From positions 19,992,160 through 20,056,159 of the forward strand of contig NC_083601.1 of assembly GCF_029168945.1 (NCBI RefSeq): a DNA stretch of 64,000 nt, in the 5' to 3' direction. Positions 34,376 through 44,916 of the stretch are shown here, piece by piece. The notes below the pieces were generated by a model that ran no database searches, was not told the DNA's origin, and saw nothing but the letters and a program-made list of their open reading frames with translations. Each line of letters begins with the position of its first letter. The stretch's first letter is position 1. Source of the DNA: Cannabis sativa (lineage: Eukaryota > Streptophyta > Magnoliopsida > Rosales > Cannabaceae). A program made the translations under genes and the position numbers.

Positions 34376-34727
34376 GGGTTGTGTAGCTCAAAATTATCAT
34401 TGTGTTATGGTAGAAGCATTCAAGAAGGGGAAGATTGGATGTGTTCAACCCGAAATTGCTGAGATAATAGGCATTAAAGAAGCATTGAGTTGGATTGCAA
34501 CTCATTCGTTGGATAGAGTCATGTTGGAAACAGATAGCTTGGTGTGTGTCCAAGCGATTTAGAGCGGTATTTTATGCCTTCATAATTTGTGTTTTGTAAA
34601 ACGATCTGCAAATAAGTTGGCTCACTGCTTGACAAGAGACTCTTGTTTCTCTACAGGTCGTGTGCTTCAGTTGGAGGATTGTTCCTCTAAAGTGCGTTCT
34701 ATTGTTTTAAACGAATTTATTAATTAA
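34362..34727 (+). pseudogene. Second LINE RNase H remnant with in-frame stop
   Basis: This is the C-terminal half of a LINE-type RNase H domain. PEIAEIIGIKEALSWI carries the acidic helix residue and MLETDSLVCVQAI the second acidic site. TAG at 34560 interrupts the frame. The same frame then continues through RSANKLAHCLTRDS, the conserved C-terminal His-containing segment, and ends at TAA 34725. A short A-run follows at about 34750. No upstream ORF2 domains are present, so it is a 5'-truncated, dead copy. It is only distantly similar to the remnant at 1672. Confidence 0.78.
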
Positions 34728-34861
34728 TAGATCTTATGATTTTTATTCAAAAAAAAATATGAAACTTAGAAAATGTATAATAATTACAATTTAGAGGTTA
34801 TTCTTATTTATAACAAATTTGAAGTTATTCTTAAATAGAGTATTGTTAGGTAGAAGTTTTA

Positions 34862-35620
34862 GGGTGCGTTTGGGATAGCGTTTCAGAAAGCTAGAAGTAC
34901 TTTTTTAAAAAGCTATCATTCAAAATGTGTTTGGTAAAATTAGAAAACTAGCTTTTTTAAGAATTTAAGAAAAAAATTTAGCTTTTTGCAAAAGTTGGCC
35001 AACACCAACTTTAGAAAATTAGCTTGTAGGGGAAGCTAATTTATTGGTTTAATGAATATTTCACTTGACAAAATTACCCTCATTCTAATTACAAAATTTC
35101 CTTTTTACCATTTTATTTTAAGATTCTCTTCTCCCCAATATATCTTTCTCTATCATCATTATGTAATAGATAATATTTATGTAATTTTTTTTTTATTATT
35201 ATTAGTAAAAGTCTAACTAATTATTTTATTATATATATATATTTTTTAAAAAAATATTAGAAGAAAAAAAATTATTATAATTTGTAATAAAATAAAAAAA
35301 TAATTATAAATATATTAATATGTATGAATTTATTTAAATAAATTAGATAACAAATATCATACTTAATTTGGTAATTGTATATTTAACAACTATTCAATCA
35401 TCTAGCTTACCAAATACTTACATACAATTTTTTCAACTCACAACTATTTTAAAATTATATTTACAAAACACTTATATACAACTTTTCCAACTCACATCTA
35501 TTTTAAAATTATATTTACCAAATACTCAGCAGCTTTTTCTCACAGCACAACTATAGTTGTTTTTTTCTCACAGCACAGCTACAGCTACTTTTTCTCACAG
35601 TAGTGTATCGATATGCTACA
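34862..35620. mobile_element. PIF/Harbinger-like MITE, third copy, right end degenerate
   Basis: It starts GGGTGCGTTTGGGATAGCG after TTA (34859-34861). The interior follows the outer element at window start (TGTGTTTGGTAAAATTAGAA, AGCTTACCAAATACTTACAT, CACAGCACAGCTACAGCTAC). The right terminus is not a clean inverse, so its end is approximate. Confidence 0.65.
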
Positions 35621-36220
35621 CTAAAAAAAGGAGAATTTTTTAAAATACGTTTTATTTATAATTTTACAGTCTAAAATTTTAAATTACAAAAATACAATTT
35701 GTTAAAAAAAAATAAAAAATTAATCTCACGACAACTATAAATAAATTATAAAACAACAAAAAACACTTCACAATAACTATAATAAATAAACTATAAAACA
35801 ATTAAAAGAATATTTATTGTATTTTTGTAAATAAAAAAATTGAGAGAGTAAAAATAAAAAAAAAATTAGTGTTAATAAATTTTTATTCTATTATATAATT
35901 TTTTTTTTTTAAAAAAACATTAACAAAACTAAATTTCAAAGATTTAGAATAATTTTAAAAGATTAAGTGGGAGCTTGTTTTAGATGGGTTTCGTATTTGG
36001 TAGTTGGGGCTTCAGATCTAATTATTTTTTTTTCGTGTTTCTCTTTGTATTTTGTGTTTAATGGATTATTTCCGTTTTCATTCCAAAAAAAAATTATAGA
36101 TTAATTTTTTTATTATTATTATTTTGGAAGAGATTAGAAAAACTGTTTTGGTACTTAATTTATAATAAGTCAACTAAAAATATTATGTTAAGGAAAAAAA
36201 AAGGGAAAGAAGGGGATAAG
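35621..36220. other. AT-rich stretch with possible LINE tail
   Basis: The A/T-rich section to 35950 carries no gene. At 35960-36092, GGGAGCTTGTTTTAGATGGG through CGTTTTCATTCC and a short A-run looks like the 3' end of a LINE, judged only by style. Confidence 0.3.
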
Positions 36221-37270
36221 CATGGAGAAGTTGAGTTCCATCCCAAAAGGAGAGAACCATTGGGTCCCTTGTCATGTTGTTGAGGTCACTGTTTATATAT
36301 ACACATCTGTCTTCTCTAGTAACTGTAGTGCTTTGTTTTAAACTATTTATTTATTTATTTAATTCTTTTTTATATGTATGCCAGTAGTAACCATCAAATG
36401 GATTGCCATTGGTTAGAAACAATTATATTAAAAAATAAATTGGTCAAAAGCTCATCAACTCCTTATCTGAGATTCTGTTCTTGTGGTGGTGGCCTGTGAT
36501 TGGAAAACTCTCTCAAAAATAAATAAATAATCTAAAAAAAGCTGCTTTCTTTTCAATTATTTCATACCATCTTCACCATGAAACTTACTGTAGATGTAGA
36601 ATTTATTATGTTCACCCCTTGGCAACAGGATTTTCTGAAAATAACAATCAAATGTAGAAATTTATGTGCCTAAAAGTGTAGTTCAAAAGAGGATGTTTTG
36701 CCCCTTCATTTATGAAATTTATATATATATAGAATAATAAAGTTAGAAAAATCTTTCTCTCTCTCTCTCTCTCTAGTTCTCAGCTAACTTGGCTGTTTGG
36801 TAAGGTTGAAAATGCAGTGAAATGAAAGGGCAAGTCTGGAGTTTGCATTAGAAAGTAGTAATATATTTGATTTGTGTGTAATAATAATAAATACTTATTT
36901 AATGAAAAAGTAGATTGGTAGACCCATATCAGATTTCAGTCTTTTTGAGAGACTCAAAAGTTAATAAGAAGAATTATTTATTTTTTCTTTTTCTTTTTTT
37001 TTTTTTGAAGAAAACCACAAATTCTTTTATGAATTTATGACAACAAGATTAGACTAAGATCTCATCTCATCTGATGCTCTGTAAAAGTTGATAATAAGAA
37101 GATCATGAGCTTGAAACAACTGAAAACTAGAAAGGCAAAGACTAATTTTTTAAACAGTCTTTCACAATCATTTTTCCCAAAAAAAAAAAAACACCCCCAA
37201 TGGATTTTTTTTTTCTTCTTCTTTTCTTCCTTGAATTGAATTAGATCCATAGTTTACAACCGATACTTCC
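36221..37270. other. Region downstream of the ELF4-LIKE gene
   Basis: No coding region. It contains a short CT run (about 36755-36775) and several poly-T and poly-A tracts. It probably includes part of the 3' flank of the minus-strand gene. Confidence 0.4.
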
Positions 37271-37275
37271 GTACA

Positions 37276-37281
37276 ATTATT
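37276..37281 (-). terminator. Possible poly(A) signal AATAAT
   Basis: The minus strand reads AATAAT about 190 bases after the ELF4-LIKE stop codon, a tolerated plant near-upstream element. Other A-rich sites exist, so this is tentative. Confidence 0.25.
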
Positions 37282-37467
37282 CCTTTGTCTAACAAATGTA
37301 AGGACAAATGACTTATGAGTGAGGCAGTAAACAGTTTCTCACTATTGACAACAATAGAGTTACATAATCTAATCCCTCCCATAATTAATTATATCATTTC
37401 CACAGAATTAAGACTTGGTTTCCCACATCCAAAAAAAAAAAAAATGAAAAAGAAAAAAAAAAACCAT

Positions 37468-37821
37468 TTAAATGGGACGATTCCTCTTAAGCCCAGCTCT
37501 GCCATCAGATTTGAGAACACCACTGGAGTCTCCTTCAGAAGAAGCATCCATGGATTTGGTGAAAGATGTTGAAAGGTCAGCATAAAGGTCAACGACCCTC
37601 CTTATGTTGTTGTTGAGCTCTCTGATTAATCCCACATTTCTGCTGAGATTGTCTGGAATCTTTGATTCATGGTTTTGGTTTATTTGATTGATTAATAGCC
37701 TGTTTTGATCCAAGATGTTCTGAACTTGAACAAAGTTCTTCTGAAATGTTTGTAAGACTTTTCCATCTATCTGGGTACCAATACCATTTCCTAGCCCAGA
37801 AAATGTGTCATGACCTTCCAT
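37468..37821 (-). CDS. ELF4-L: ELF4-LIKE protein (EARLY FLOWERING 4 family)
   Basis: This single uninterrupted exon of 117 codons starts at ATG 37821 (MEGHDTFSG); the frame is open upstream to a GTG but has no earlier ATG. Residues about 24-90 are the whole ELF4 domain (DUF1313), an alpha-helical hairpin, with QTFQKNFVQVQNILDQNRLL, NQNHESKIPDNLSRNVGLI and LNNNIRRVVDLYADLS. A Ser-rich tail and a basic end (GLKRNRP) follow. ELF4 works in the nucleus in the evening complex with ELF3 and LUX, repressing dusk-phased genes and setting clock period and flowering. The ending DASSEGDSSG is typical of the ELF4-LIKE branch, not ELF4 itself. It is probably a functional host gene; which paralogue it represents needs a phylogeny. 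Confidence 0.95.
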   Translation of the reverse strand: MEGHDTFSGLGNGIGTQIDGKVLQTFQKNFVQVQNILDQNRLLINQINQNHESKIPDNLSRNVGLIRELNNNIRRVVDLYADLSTSFTKSMDASSEGDSSGVLKSDGRAGLKRNRPI

Positions 37822-37897
37822 TTGATTGAACACTTTCTCTCTCTATGATTTTCCTCTTCTTCTTTTGGATCACAAACGTATATATATATCAGTATCT

Positions 37898-39218
37898 CTG
37901 TACAATGATAAGAGAAAACAGTTAGAACAAGAAGAAAATGATGATGGTGATATAAGATGATGATGATGATGATTGAGTAGAAAAGAACAAAGGAAGATAC
38001 ATTCTCTGATATTAAAATATACAAAGATTTTATCTTTTATTGAAAAATAAAATAAATAAATAATAAAAAAAAACCCCATAATCATATCTCCTTATCTGCA
38101 CATGCTTACATCAACCAAAAGCTTTCAGACAAAACATGAAGTAAACTAACCCTTGGAATAGTTTAAAGCATAGAGCCATATGAGACAAGTTCTGTAGTAG
38201 GAATCATGACCTCCATTTGCTGTTATTAGTTTTTGCTACTATTATTACTATTATTATAATATTTTTTACAAGAAGATTAGTGCAATTAATTAGTGTATTA
38301 TCGAAAGAAAATGGATAAATGCTATTATTGTTAATATTAATAATAATATTATAATTGCCGGTTTAGTATTTTTATTGTTATTATTGATTATGATGAGATG
38401 TGAAAAAGCAGACCCATTTCCATAAAAGGGAACCTTTTTTAATGTACTCAGAAAATACCCACCTAAAGGCTAAAAGCTCAGAGTTCCAAAGAAGAATCTC
38501 AAAGACCCAAAATTTTAAACAGAGAGCAAATAAAAAATAAACCAGTCAATGATGCAGAGAAGATCAGAACATTAGGGGTACTGCTGCAGAGACAGCATTA
38601 TTAATCTTTACAAGCATAAATACAAAATAAAATAAATGATAATAGAAATAATAAATTCAGTAATACTTCAAATATATATAAATATATTAAAAAGGAGATT
38701 TTTCTGTCAAACAAAATTGAAATATGTTTTCATATTTTGAAATTCAGAAACAGCAGAACACAAAGGATCAAATGGGTAATTCAGATAGTTGCATAAGTAT
38801 AAATTCTTGTTATTTTTTTTATTAAATAAATAATAAATAAAATACAATAAAGAATGACCATATCATAATAAAAGTAAAATATTTATATATAAAAAAAAAA
38901 TCCCAAACCCACTAGCATTAGAAGATCTCGAAGAACCAAAATTCAACACAAAATTATAATTCAGAAAGAGCATTAACTTTCTCAAGAGAAAGCTCAAACA
39001 TCCCAGACCCAGAATAAAAAACAAACCCAAAAGAAGAGTAAAGAAAAAAAAAACAGAGAGCTTTATGAGATCAATGTCTTCACACACACACCAAAAAAAT
39101 ACCCATAAACTAAAACAAAAACTCAAACCAAAAAAACGAACCGACCCCAAAAGATTTCCCATTTACAATCATGTTTTTTAGATGAATATATATTATATAT
39201 TTATAAATATATTCGTAC
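37898..39218 (-). other. Predicted 5'-UTR intron of the ELF4-LIKE gene
   Basis: The donor CAAG/GTACGAAT at 39219/39218 and acceptor TCATTGTACAG/AGATACTG at 37898/37897 (minus strand) bound 1,321 bp of AT-rich sequence with a pyrimidine-rich tract before the acceptor. The intron lies entirely upstream of the start codon. Predicted from splice signals; RNA reads are needed. Confidence 0.55.
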
Positions 39219-39450
39219 CTTGAAAATCTGAAACATTACATTCTGGGACTGGAAAAAGAGAAAGAGGCGAAGGCTTTTCCCGAGGAACTGTAGAAAAGGA
39301 TCGGCGATTTAATCGAATCCCCGGAACAGAGCCAGACCGGTGTCTGGGATTTTGGATTGTGAGAATTTTAAGAGAAACAAAAGAGTTTTCAGAGAGAGAA
39401 TATGTAGATTTGACAGTCACGCTCGGACCCCTCTCTCAGTGTATTTGTGT
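39219..39450 (-). other. Predicted 5'-UTR exon 1 of the ELF4-LIKE gene
   Basis: It is a less AT-rich stretch than its surroundings on the minus strand, with a CTCTCTCTG tract, ending in the donor site. It contains ATGTAA at 39241-39236 and an overlapping ATG at 39236, giving two tiny upstream ORFs. The transcription start is estimated from the TATA-like box. Confidence 0.5.
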
Positions 39451-39479
39451 GTGTCTATTCTATATTCTATAATCTAAAA

Positions 39480-39487
39480 TCTATATA
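39480..39487 (-). promoter_or_regulatory. TATA-like box of the ELF4-LIKE gene
   Basis: TATATAGA on the minus strand lies about 30 bases before a plausible start near 39450 and 260 bases before the predicted splice donor. Confidence 0.45.
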
Positions 39488-39604
39488 TCCACCTGTTATT
39501 TCCCCAAATATTTATTTTATTTAATAATTTTATTCACATGAGGATTTTTTAGACTGTATTGGCTCCGATCATAAGCTTGACTTAATTATTGGGTCGTTTG
39601 TTGT

Positions 39605-39612
39605 CCACGTGG
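39605..39612. promoter_or_regulatory. G-box CCACGTGG
   Basis: A perfect 8-bp palindrome about 150 bp upstream of the predicted start. G-boxes bind bZIP and bHLH factors such as HY5 and PIFs, and light input to ELF4-family promoters through ACGT elements is known. Confidence 0.6.
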
Positions 39613-40115
39613 CTATTGATTACTCATTTAATGACTGCCATGTAGAAGGACCCACTTTTAGGATATCTTGGAATGTTATTATCTTAAGTAAATGTTTCAA
39701 AGTGAAACCTCTTTTTCCCACCACAATACTTTCTCAGTAAATTTCTTCTAAACCTTTTTTTATTAAGGAAAAAATAAAAGAGCAAAAAAAAAAAAAATTG
39801 GGTTTGAGTTGAGATGGACAAAGGGATTTATCTTTTCTCACGGGTCTCTTTCTGCCTTTCAATCTTTGTTTTTATCATTATTAATAATTTATTTTTTTTC
39901 TACCTTGTAGATGCCCAATAATGTACAACTATTGGCATTTTACGTTCTGTTTTCTCTCTTCTCATGTTTAGTTTATTTTTATAAAATAAAAGGAAAATAA
40001 AATATCAAAATCAAAGAACCCATTATGAACCGAACAAAGGTTATATTGATTAGGATTCTTTTCTCTCTCTCTTTATGGTCAAAAGTTTTATCTATTATAT
40101 CGGCTAATCAAGTTA

Positions 40116-40121
40116 CACGTG
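40116..40121. promoter_or_regulatory. Distal G-box CACGTG
   Basis: ACACGTGTC lies about 670 bp upstream of the predicted start. AAAATATCA at 39999, one base from the evening element, lies between the two G-boxes. Function is inferred from motif only. Confidence 0.35.
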
Positions 40122-40129
40122 TCAATCAA

Positions 40130-41105
40130 TACTTTTTAAAAATAAATTAAGGAAAATGCTGCTAAAAAAGACTACCAAATAACCAATATTACAAATATAT
40201 GCCATATTCTAATTCAATATTGGATTTTATAATTTTTGATTTAATAATTATTGTAAGAAAATATCAACCACTTGCAAAACTATATCTCATGGTCATATTT
40301 GGCACCACTTTGTTTAATAACAATGTTATACTTTATTTATTTAGTTTTTTGAAGGAAAATAACAATGTTATAAAATAATATAAAAATATGTGCCAACCTA
40401 ATTCTATTAATGAAAATAAATAATATTGTTACTTTTTGGTGAATAACGGTGCACTTAGGTCTCTTAGTGGTACATGTCAATAAAAGAATGACTTGAGTTG
40501 AGTGTAAAAGAGAAAAATATAAATTTACTACAATTAACAATCAAAACATAATAGCAAAATATGAGTTTTTACCTTTACATATGAATAATGACAGAGCATT
40601 TATTGGTTAATCAATAATCTTGTGGAAATTTTGTGAGCATTTCTACCTTTGCATATGAGTTTAGATTAATTTAACATTAATGTTGAAAGGAAACCACCCA
40701 CATTAAGGCTATACTAAGCAAGCTTTCAGAATAAAAAAAAAAGACTATACTAAGCAAGCAAGGAAAATTATAAATGGATTTTTTTTCTTCTTCACTATAA
40801 CTTTTATAGAGTTTTATCCCTATAGTTTATTTTGTTGCAAAAATTTCTCTAGAGCTATAAACATTATTGTAAATATCTCTATAATAGTACATTATGATCA
40901 TTTTTTGAAGCAATTTGTTTAAGTGAATGGTCTATTTAATAATTTTAATTTATTTAAAATATAATTTATTGACATTAAATATATAGATGTTAGCTCTAAA
41001 TATATATTGACGCGTTAGATTATTGTTTTTGCATATTTTTTTATCTAGCGTCTTAAGCTGAGTCCGAATATTGATATGCATGTTAGTGCTATATCAATAA
41101 AGAGA
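40130..41105. other. AT-rich intergenic region
   Basis: No ORF with protein-like composition, no repeat termini and no RNA gene recognised. Confidence 0.5.
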
Positions 41106-41112
41106 AGTATTA

Positions 41113-41487
41113 CTGTCAACCTCTTATTACAACCTCTTAGTCAACCTCCGTACACGGAAACACATGTTAGTTTTTTTTTTAATTTTTTTTCTCATGTCGG
41201 TGTTTGTTATGCTTACAACATCAAACTTGTACATTTTTGAAAAATTTCAAATAGTTTAAAGTGCCGAAAATACGTTTGAAGTTTTTAGAACGTGCGTGGT
41301 AAACTAAAATATCATGAATTTTATTTTCGGCATTGTAAACTGTTTTGAATTTTTCAAAAATTTACAGGGATGATACTATAATTATAACGAATACCGCTAT
41401 GAAAAAAATTAAAAAAAAATATATTCTGATATGTGCAATTTCGAACATAAAGATTAACTAAGAGGTTATAATATATTTATAACGGTT
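41113..41487. mobile_element. Foldback MITE-like element
   Basis: The left arm (ATTACAACCTCTTAGTCAAC near 41128, then ACATTTTTGAAAAATTTCAAA and GTGCCGAAAATA) is mirrored by the right arm (ATTTTCGGCATTGTAAAC, TTCAAAAATTTACA, TTAACTAAGAGGTTATAA). The arms flank a short centre, so the whole could form one long imperfect hairpin. The outer limits are approximate and no target duplication was identified. Confidence 0.6.
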
Positions 41488-41555
41488 TTAATAATTCAAA
41501 ACAAATTTTTGCATCCAAAAAAAAATTGATAAAACTATACAAGAATCATAATTCA

Positions 41556-41734
41556 ACTATCAAGGAAACGTTATTTTCACTTGCCGAGAGTAATCCTGAT
41601 GAGAAGTATTTCATAATGTATTGTACTAATTAATTATGTTAAAGCAAGTGAAAATAACATATCATCTACTTTTTAAAAGAATACAAAATCAATAATCCTA
41701 AAACCGTATTATTCCCAACGTTTCCTTGATACAG
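41556..41734. repeat. Imperfect inverted repeat
   Basis: TATCAAGGAAACGTTATTTTCACTTGC at the left (from about 41557) is matched in inverse by GCAAGTGAAAATAAC (near 41645) and AACGTTTCCTTGATA (near 41718). It is a second, nested foldback next to the previous one. Confidence 0.65.
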
Positions 41735-43004
41735 AAACAAATTAAAACTTTTTTGACAATAAAATAAGATTATATGTATAAAGCTTACAAAATGTTTATG
41801 TGAAATTGTGTGAAAATACCTAACTGTACTAGGGTGCACAACACCCGTTTCAAAAAAAAAAAAGAAAAAAAGACTGAATAATAAAGTGTACAGCAAAAAC
41901 AAAATACTGACGTGGACAGAGAAAAGGGTACAACCGTAATTTCAGCTAGACCCCTTCCAACTATTGGTTTCCCCCGTCGGATCTTCGTTTTGGCCGAGAA
42001 TGAGAAGTTGGTGTGTCCTGAAAATGTAAATGAAAGTATTATTAATTAATATTATTAAAAAAAACGAAAGAACAACTGTTTCCAGCCAATAAATGAATGA
42101 CACGTGTCGAGTTAGGCTCGGGAGATCTATAGCTTCGGATCCAAACCTGCTTATTATTATGGCTCGCTGATTCAGTGCTTCTGTCTGCAGTTGCAGCTGG
42201 TATTCTTTTTTCCTTAAAGTGGACCCCACACTCTACCACGCTTTGGCTTAATTAAACATATATTAAAATCTACTCACACCAAATGTATATACATGCATAT
42301 TAAATTAATCAATCTGTTAAAAATCAAATTGAAATATTAAAAGTTGTTATAATTTTCTTCCTTTTTTTTTTTTGAAATATTAAAAGCAATACTAACAGTA
42401 GTGGATATTTAGACACGTTATTCAAACACTGATACTTTAGTATCTGACGGTACATACAGCCAGGACACCACATTGCCACTTACTCTCACTTCCATCTTAT
42501 TTAAAATTTTAAAGGCTAACTCCACTCTCCCCTGTTTGTTCACAACTCTCTCTTTTTTAATATTCTTTATTATATATAATATAAGCTAAAAACCTAGTCA
42601 TTAATCATTTAATTGAACTTAAATTTGTTATTAAATTATTTGTTAAATTTTAGTTACCCTGTCAGTTTTTTAATCATTTAAATTCAATATATGGATGAAT
42701 TTGAGCCATTATTTCATGATAATTAAGCCAAATAAGTGACCGGAGTGAAATTTAAACCAAACCTATCATCATATAAATTTTGTGGAGTAAAACTGAAGTT
42801 GAAGTAGATCGTTGCTTTTGCACAATGCAGTGATGCACATTACCTAATTTGGAAATGTTTAATTTCTTTTTAATTACTAAATAAGTAATTAGTTTTATTA
42901 ATTTTTAGATGATCTGTTATTTTTGGCAGATATAATTAATAATATGAATGTCTTGTCCAATCAGAAGTGACCTAACATAACATGATGTACTCTTATTATT
43001 TTAT
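41735..43004. other. Intergenic region with a less AT-rich patch
   Basis: The patch at 41925-42240 has an ACACGTGTC G-box-like word (around 42101) and an open minus-strand frame of 95 codons that looks like no known protein and turns hydrophobic in its centre. It may be a promoter or a decayed exon; I cannot support a gene. Confidence 0.3.
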
Positions 43005-44517
43005 GGGTTATTTGCGCCAAAACCTCCTAAAGTGGACAGGTTTTTGCAACTAACCCCCTAATCTAAAATTTTGGTGATAAAACTACCTAAACCACTAGTC
43101 CGTTAGCAGTTAGCCCTTTCCATCCATTTTTGGCTGTTAACTGCCATGGTGGAATGTCTACGTGGACCCAGTGTACACGTGGCACAATTTAATTGGTCCG
43201 CATAAATAAATATTTAAAAAAAATAAAAAAAATTACAAAACTATTTACAAAAATAAAATAAAATAATAATTAAATATTACAAATTTTTTTTAAAATTAAA
43301 AATAAATAAAATAAAATAAGTTATTATTTATTTTTTTTTTCTTTTCTTCTTGGATCTCTCTCGTTCATCCACCATCATCACCATAACTATCATTTGCATC
43401 ATCATCCACAACCGACCACCATCATCACTACAACTGCCCATCTCCATTACCATCCATGATCGATCAACAGCCACAATCTATTCCTTTTATCCAAATCAAC
43501 ACCAAAATAAAATTGAAATACAATTCCATTTTCATATCTAACCTAAAAAACTCAATCAACTAAATAAAACTCTAATCCCTCATTTACCTTTCTCTCCCCC
43601 AGCCACCCACACCATTGCCTCCCATCACCGGCGATCAAAACGAAGGCCACCACTATCCCGCCTCTTTCCGTCGAAGCTCAGCTTGAGAAGAAGGAGAGAT
43701 TAAGCGAACTCGGCCCAGATCCGACTGACCCCAGTCTAGATCTGACCGGACTCAACCCAGATCTTCCCATATCCAACAGCCACCTGCAAGAAGAAGAAGA
43801 AAAAATACAGTTAGACGGGCTGGGCGAGAAGAAGAAGAAGAACATAAAAAGAGATGAAGAAGATGAAGAAGAACAAAAATAGAAAATAATGAAGAAGATG
43901 AAGTGGTGGTTTCGGAGGATGTTGGTGGTGGTGAATGCCGATTATATGAAGAAGATGAAGAAGAAGAAAAATAGAAAATGGTGGTGGTGGTTTCGAAATT
44001 GCTGGTCTTCGTGGGTTTGATTAAGGAGGAAGAAGGGGAAGAAGTGGTGGTGGTGGTCAGTTTCAGTAAAACCAAAATGGGTTTGATGGGTTTGATTAAG
44101 GAAGAAGAAGGGGAAGAAGAACCAGTGTTTTAGGAGAAGAAGAAGAAGAACGAGAGAGAGGGTGAAAGAAATGGGTATGATTAAGGAGGGTTTTTTTTCT
44201 TAATTTTTATTTTTAATATTTTTTTTAATTTTTTAATTTTTTAAAAATAGAAATTTTTTTATTTATTTTATTTTTTATTTTTAAAATAATTAATTTTTAT
44301 TTTTTAAAATATTTATTTACGTGGACCAATAAAATTGTGCCACGTGTACACTGTGTACACGTGGACATTCCACCATGGCAGTTAACAGCTAAAAATGGAT
44401 GGAAATGGCTAACTGCTAACGGACTAGTGGTTTAGGTAGTTTTACCACCAAAATTTTAGATTAGGAGGTTAGTTGCAAAAACCTGTTCACTTTAGGAGGT
44501 TTTGCCGCAAATAACCC
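43005..44517. mobile_element. Mutator-like element with long TIRs, no transposase
   Basis: The terminal inverted repeats are over 200 bp. The left starts GGGTTATTTGCGCCAAAACC and the right ends GGTTTTGCCGCAAATAACCC, with shared blocks such as ACTGCCATGGTGGAATGTC and GTACACGTGGCACAATTT. The flanks TTATTTTAT and TTATTTTTA agree at seven of nine bases. The interior (43350-44200) holds GAAGAAGAA/ATGATGAAG-like simple-sequence DNA, with low-complexity Ser/Thr frames on the minus strand that are unlikely to be genes. Confidence 0.85.
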
Positions 44518-44916
44518 TTATTTTTATTGGCTTAAGAAAAAGTATTCTCTCTCTCAAAAAAAATTAACAAATAGGAAAACTTTTTTTAAGGAAGAAAATT
44601 GCTTTCAAATAATATTTTAGCTTTATGCATAAATAATTAGTAATGTTGCACTCGATTTTTAAAAAATAAAAAAAAGTCAAGCTTGCGATTTTAATCAAGA
44701 CCTATAAATGTCAAATAAATCAAAACATCATTCTTGAAGGCTCCATGACACTTTTAGAGTAATAAAAAACATCAACCAACCAATTGGTGCCGGGACTCAC
44801 ACACCCAAGTGTGCCCAAACTAGGGTTCATGGGCTGCACAAGCATTTTCACCCTTTAAATTTCAATCCTCCAATAAAACCAACAAAGACTTGACTTATGT
44901 GAGCATAAAAATGACT
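44518..44916. other. Intergenic spacer between two inverted-repeat elements
   Basis: AT-rich, with no ORF. It includes a unique-looking patch (around 44790-44870) with GGTGCCGGGACTCACACACC. Confidence 0.4.

Noticed and set aside
37315..37572. Plus-strand frame opposite the ELF4-LIKE exon
   Set aside because: Antisense shadow of a clearly coding exon, including a translated poly(A) tract.
39193..39420. 75-codon frame in the ELF4-LIKE 5' UTR
   Set aside because: It crosses the predicted splice donor and has no homology-like features. The stretch is better explained as 5' UTR exon 1.
41942..42229. 95-codon minus-strand frame
   Set aside because: No recognisable domain and AT-rich hydrophobic middle. 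It could be a decayed exon but I could not support it.
43752..44075. 107-codon minus-strand Ser/Thr-rich frame
   Set aside because: Translation of GAAGAAGAA/GGTGGTGG simple sequence inside a Mutator-like element, with no domain.
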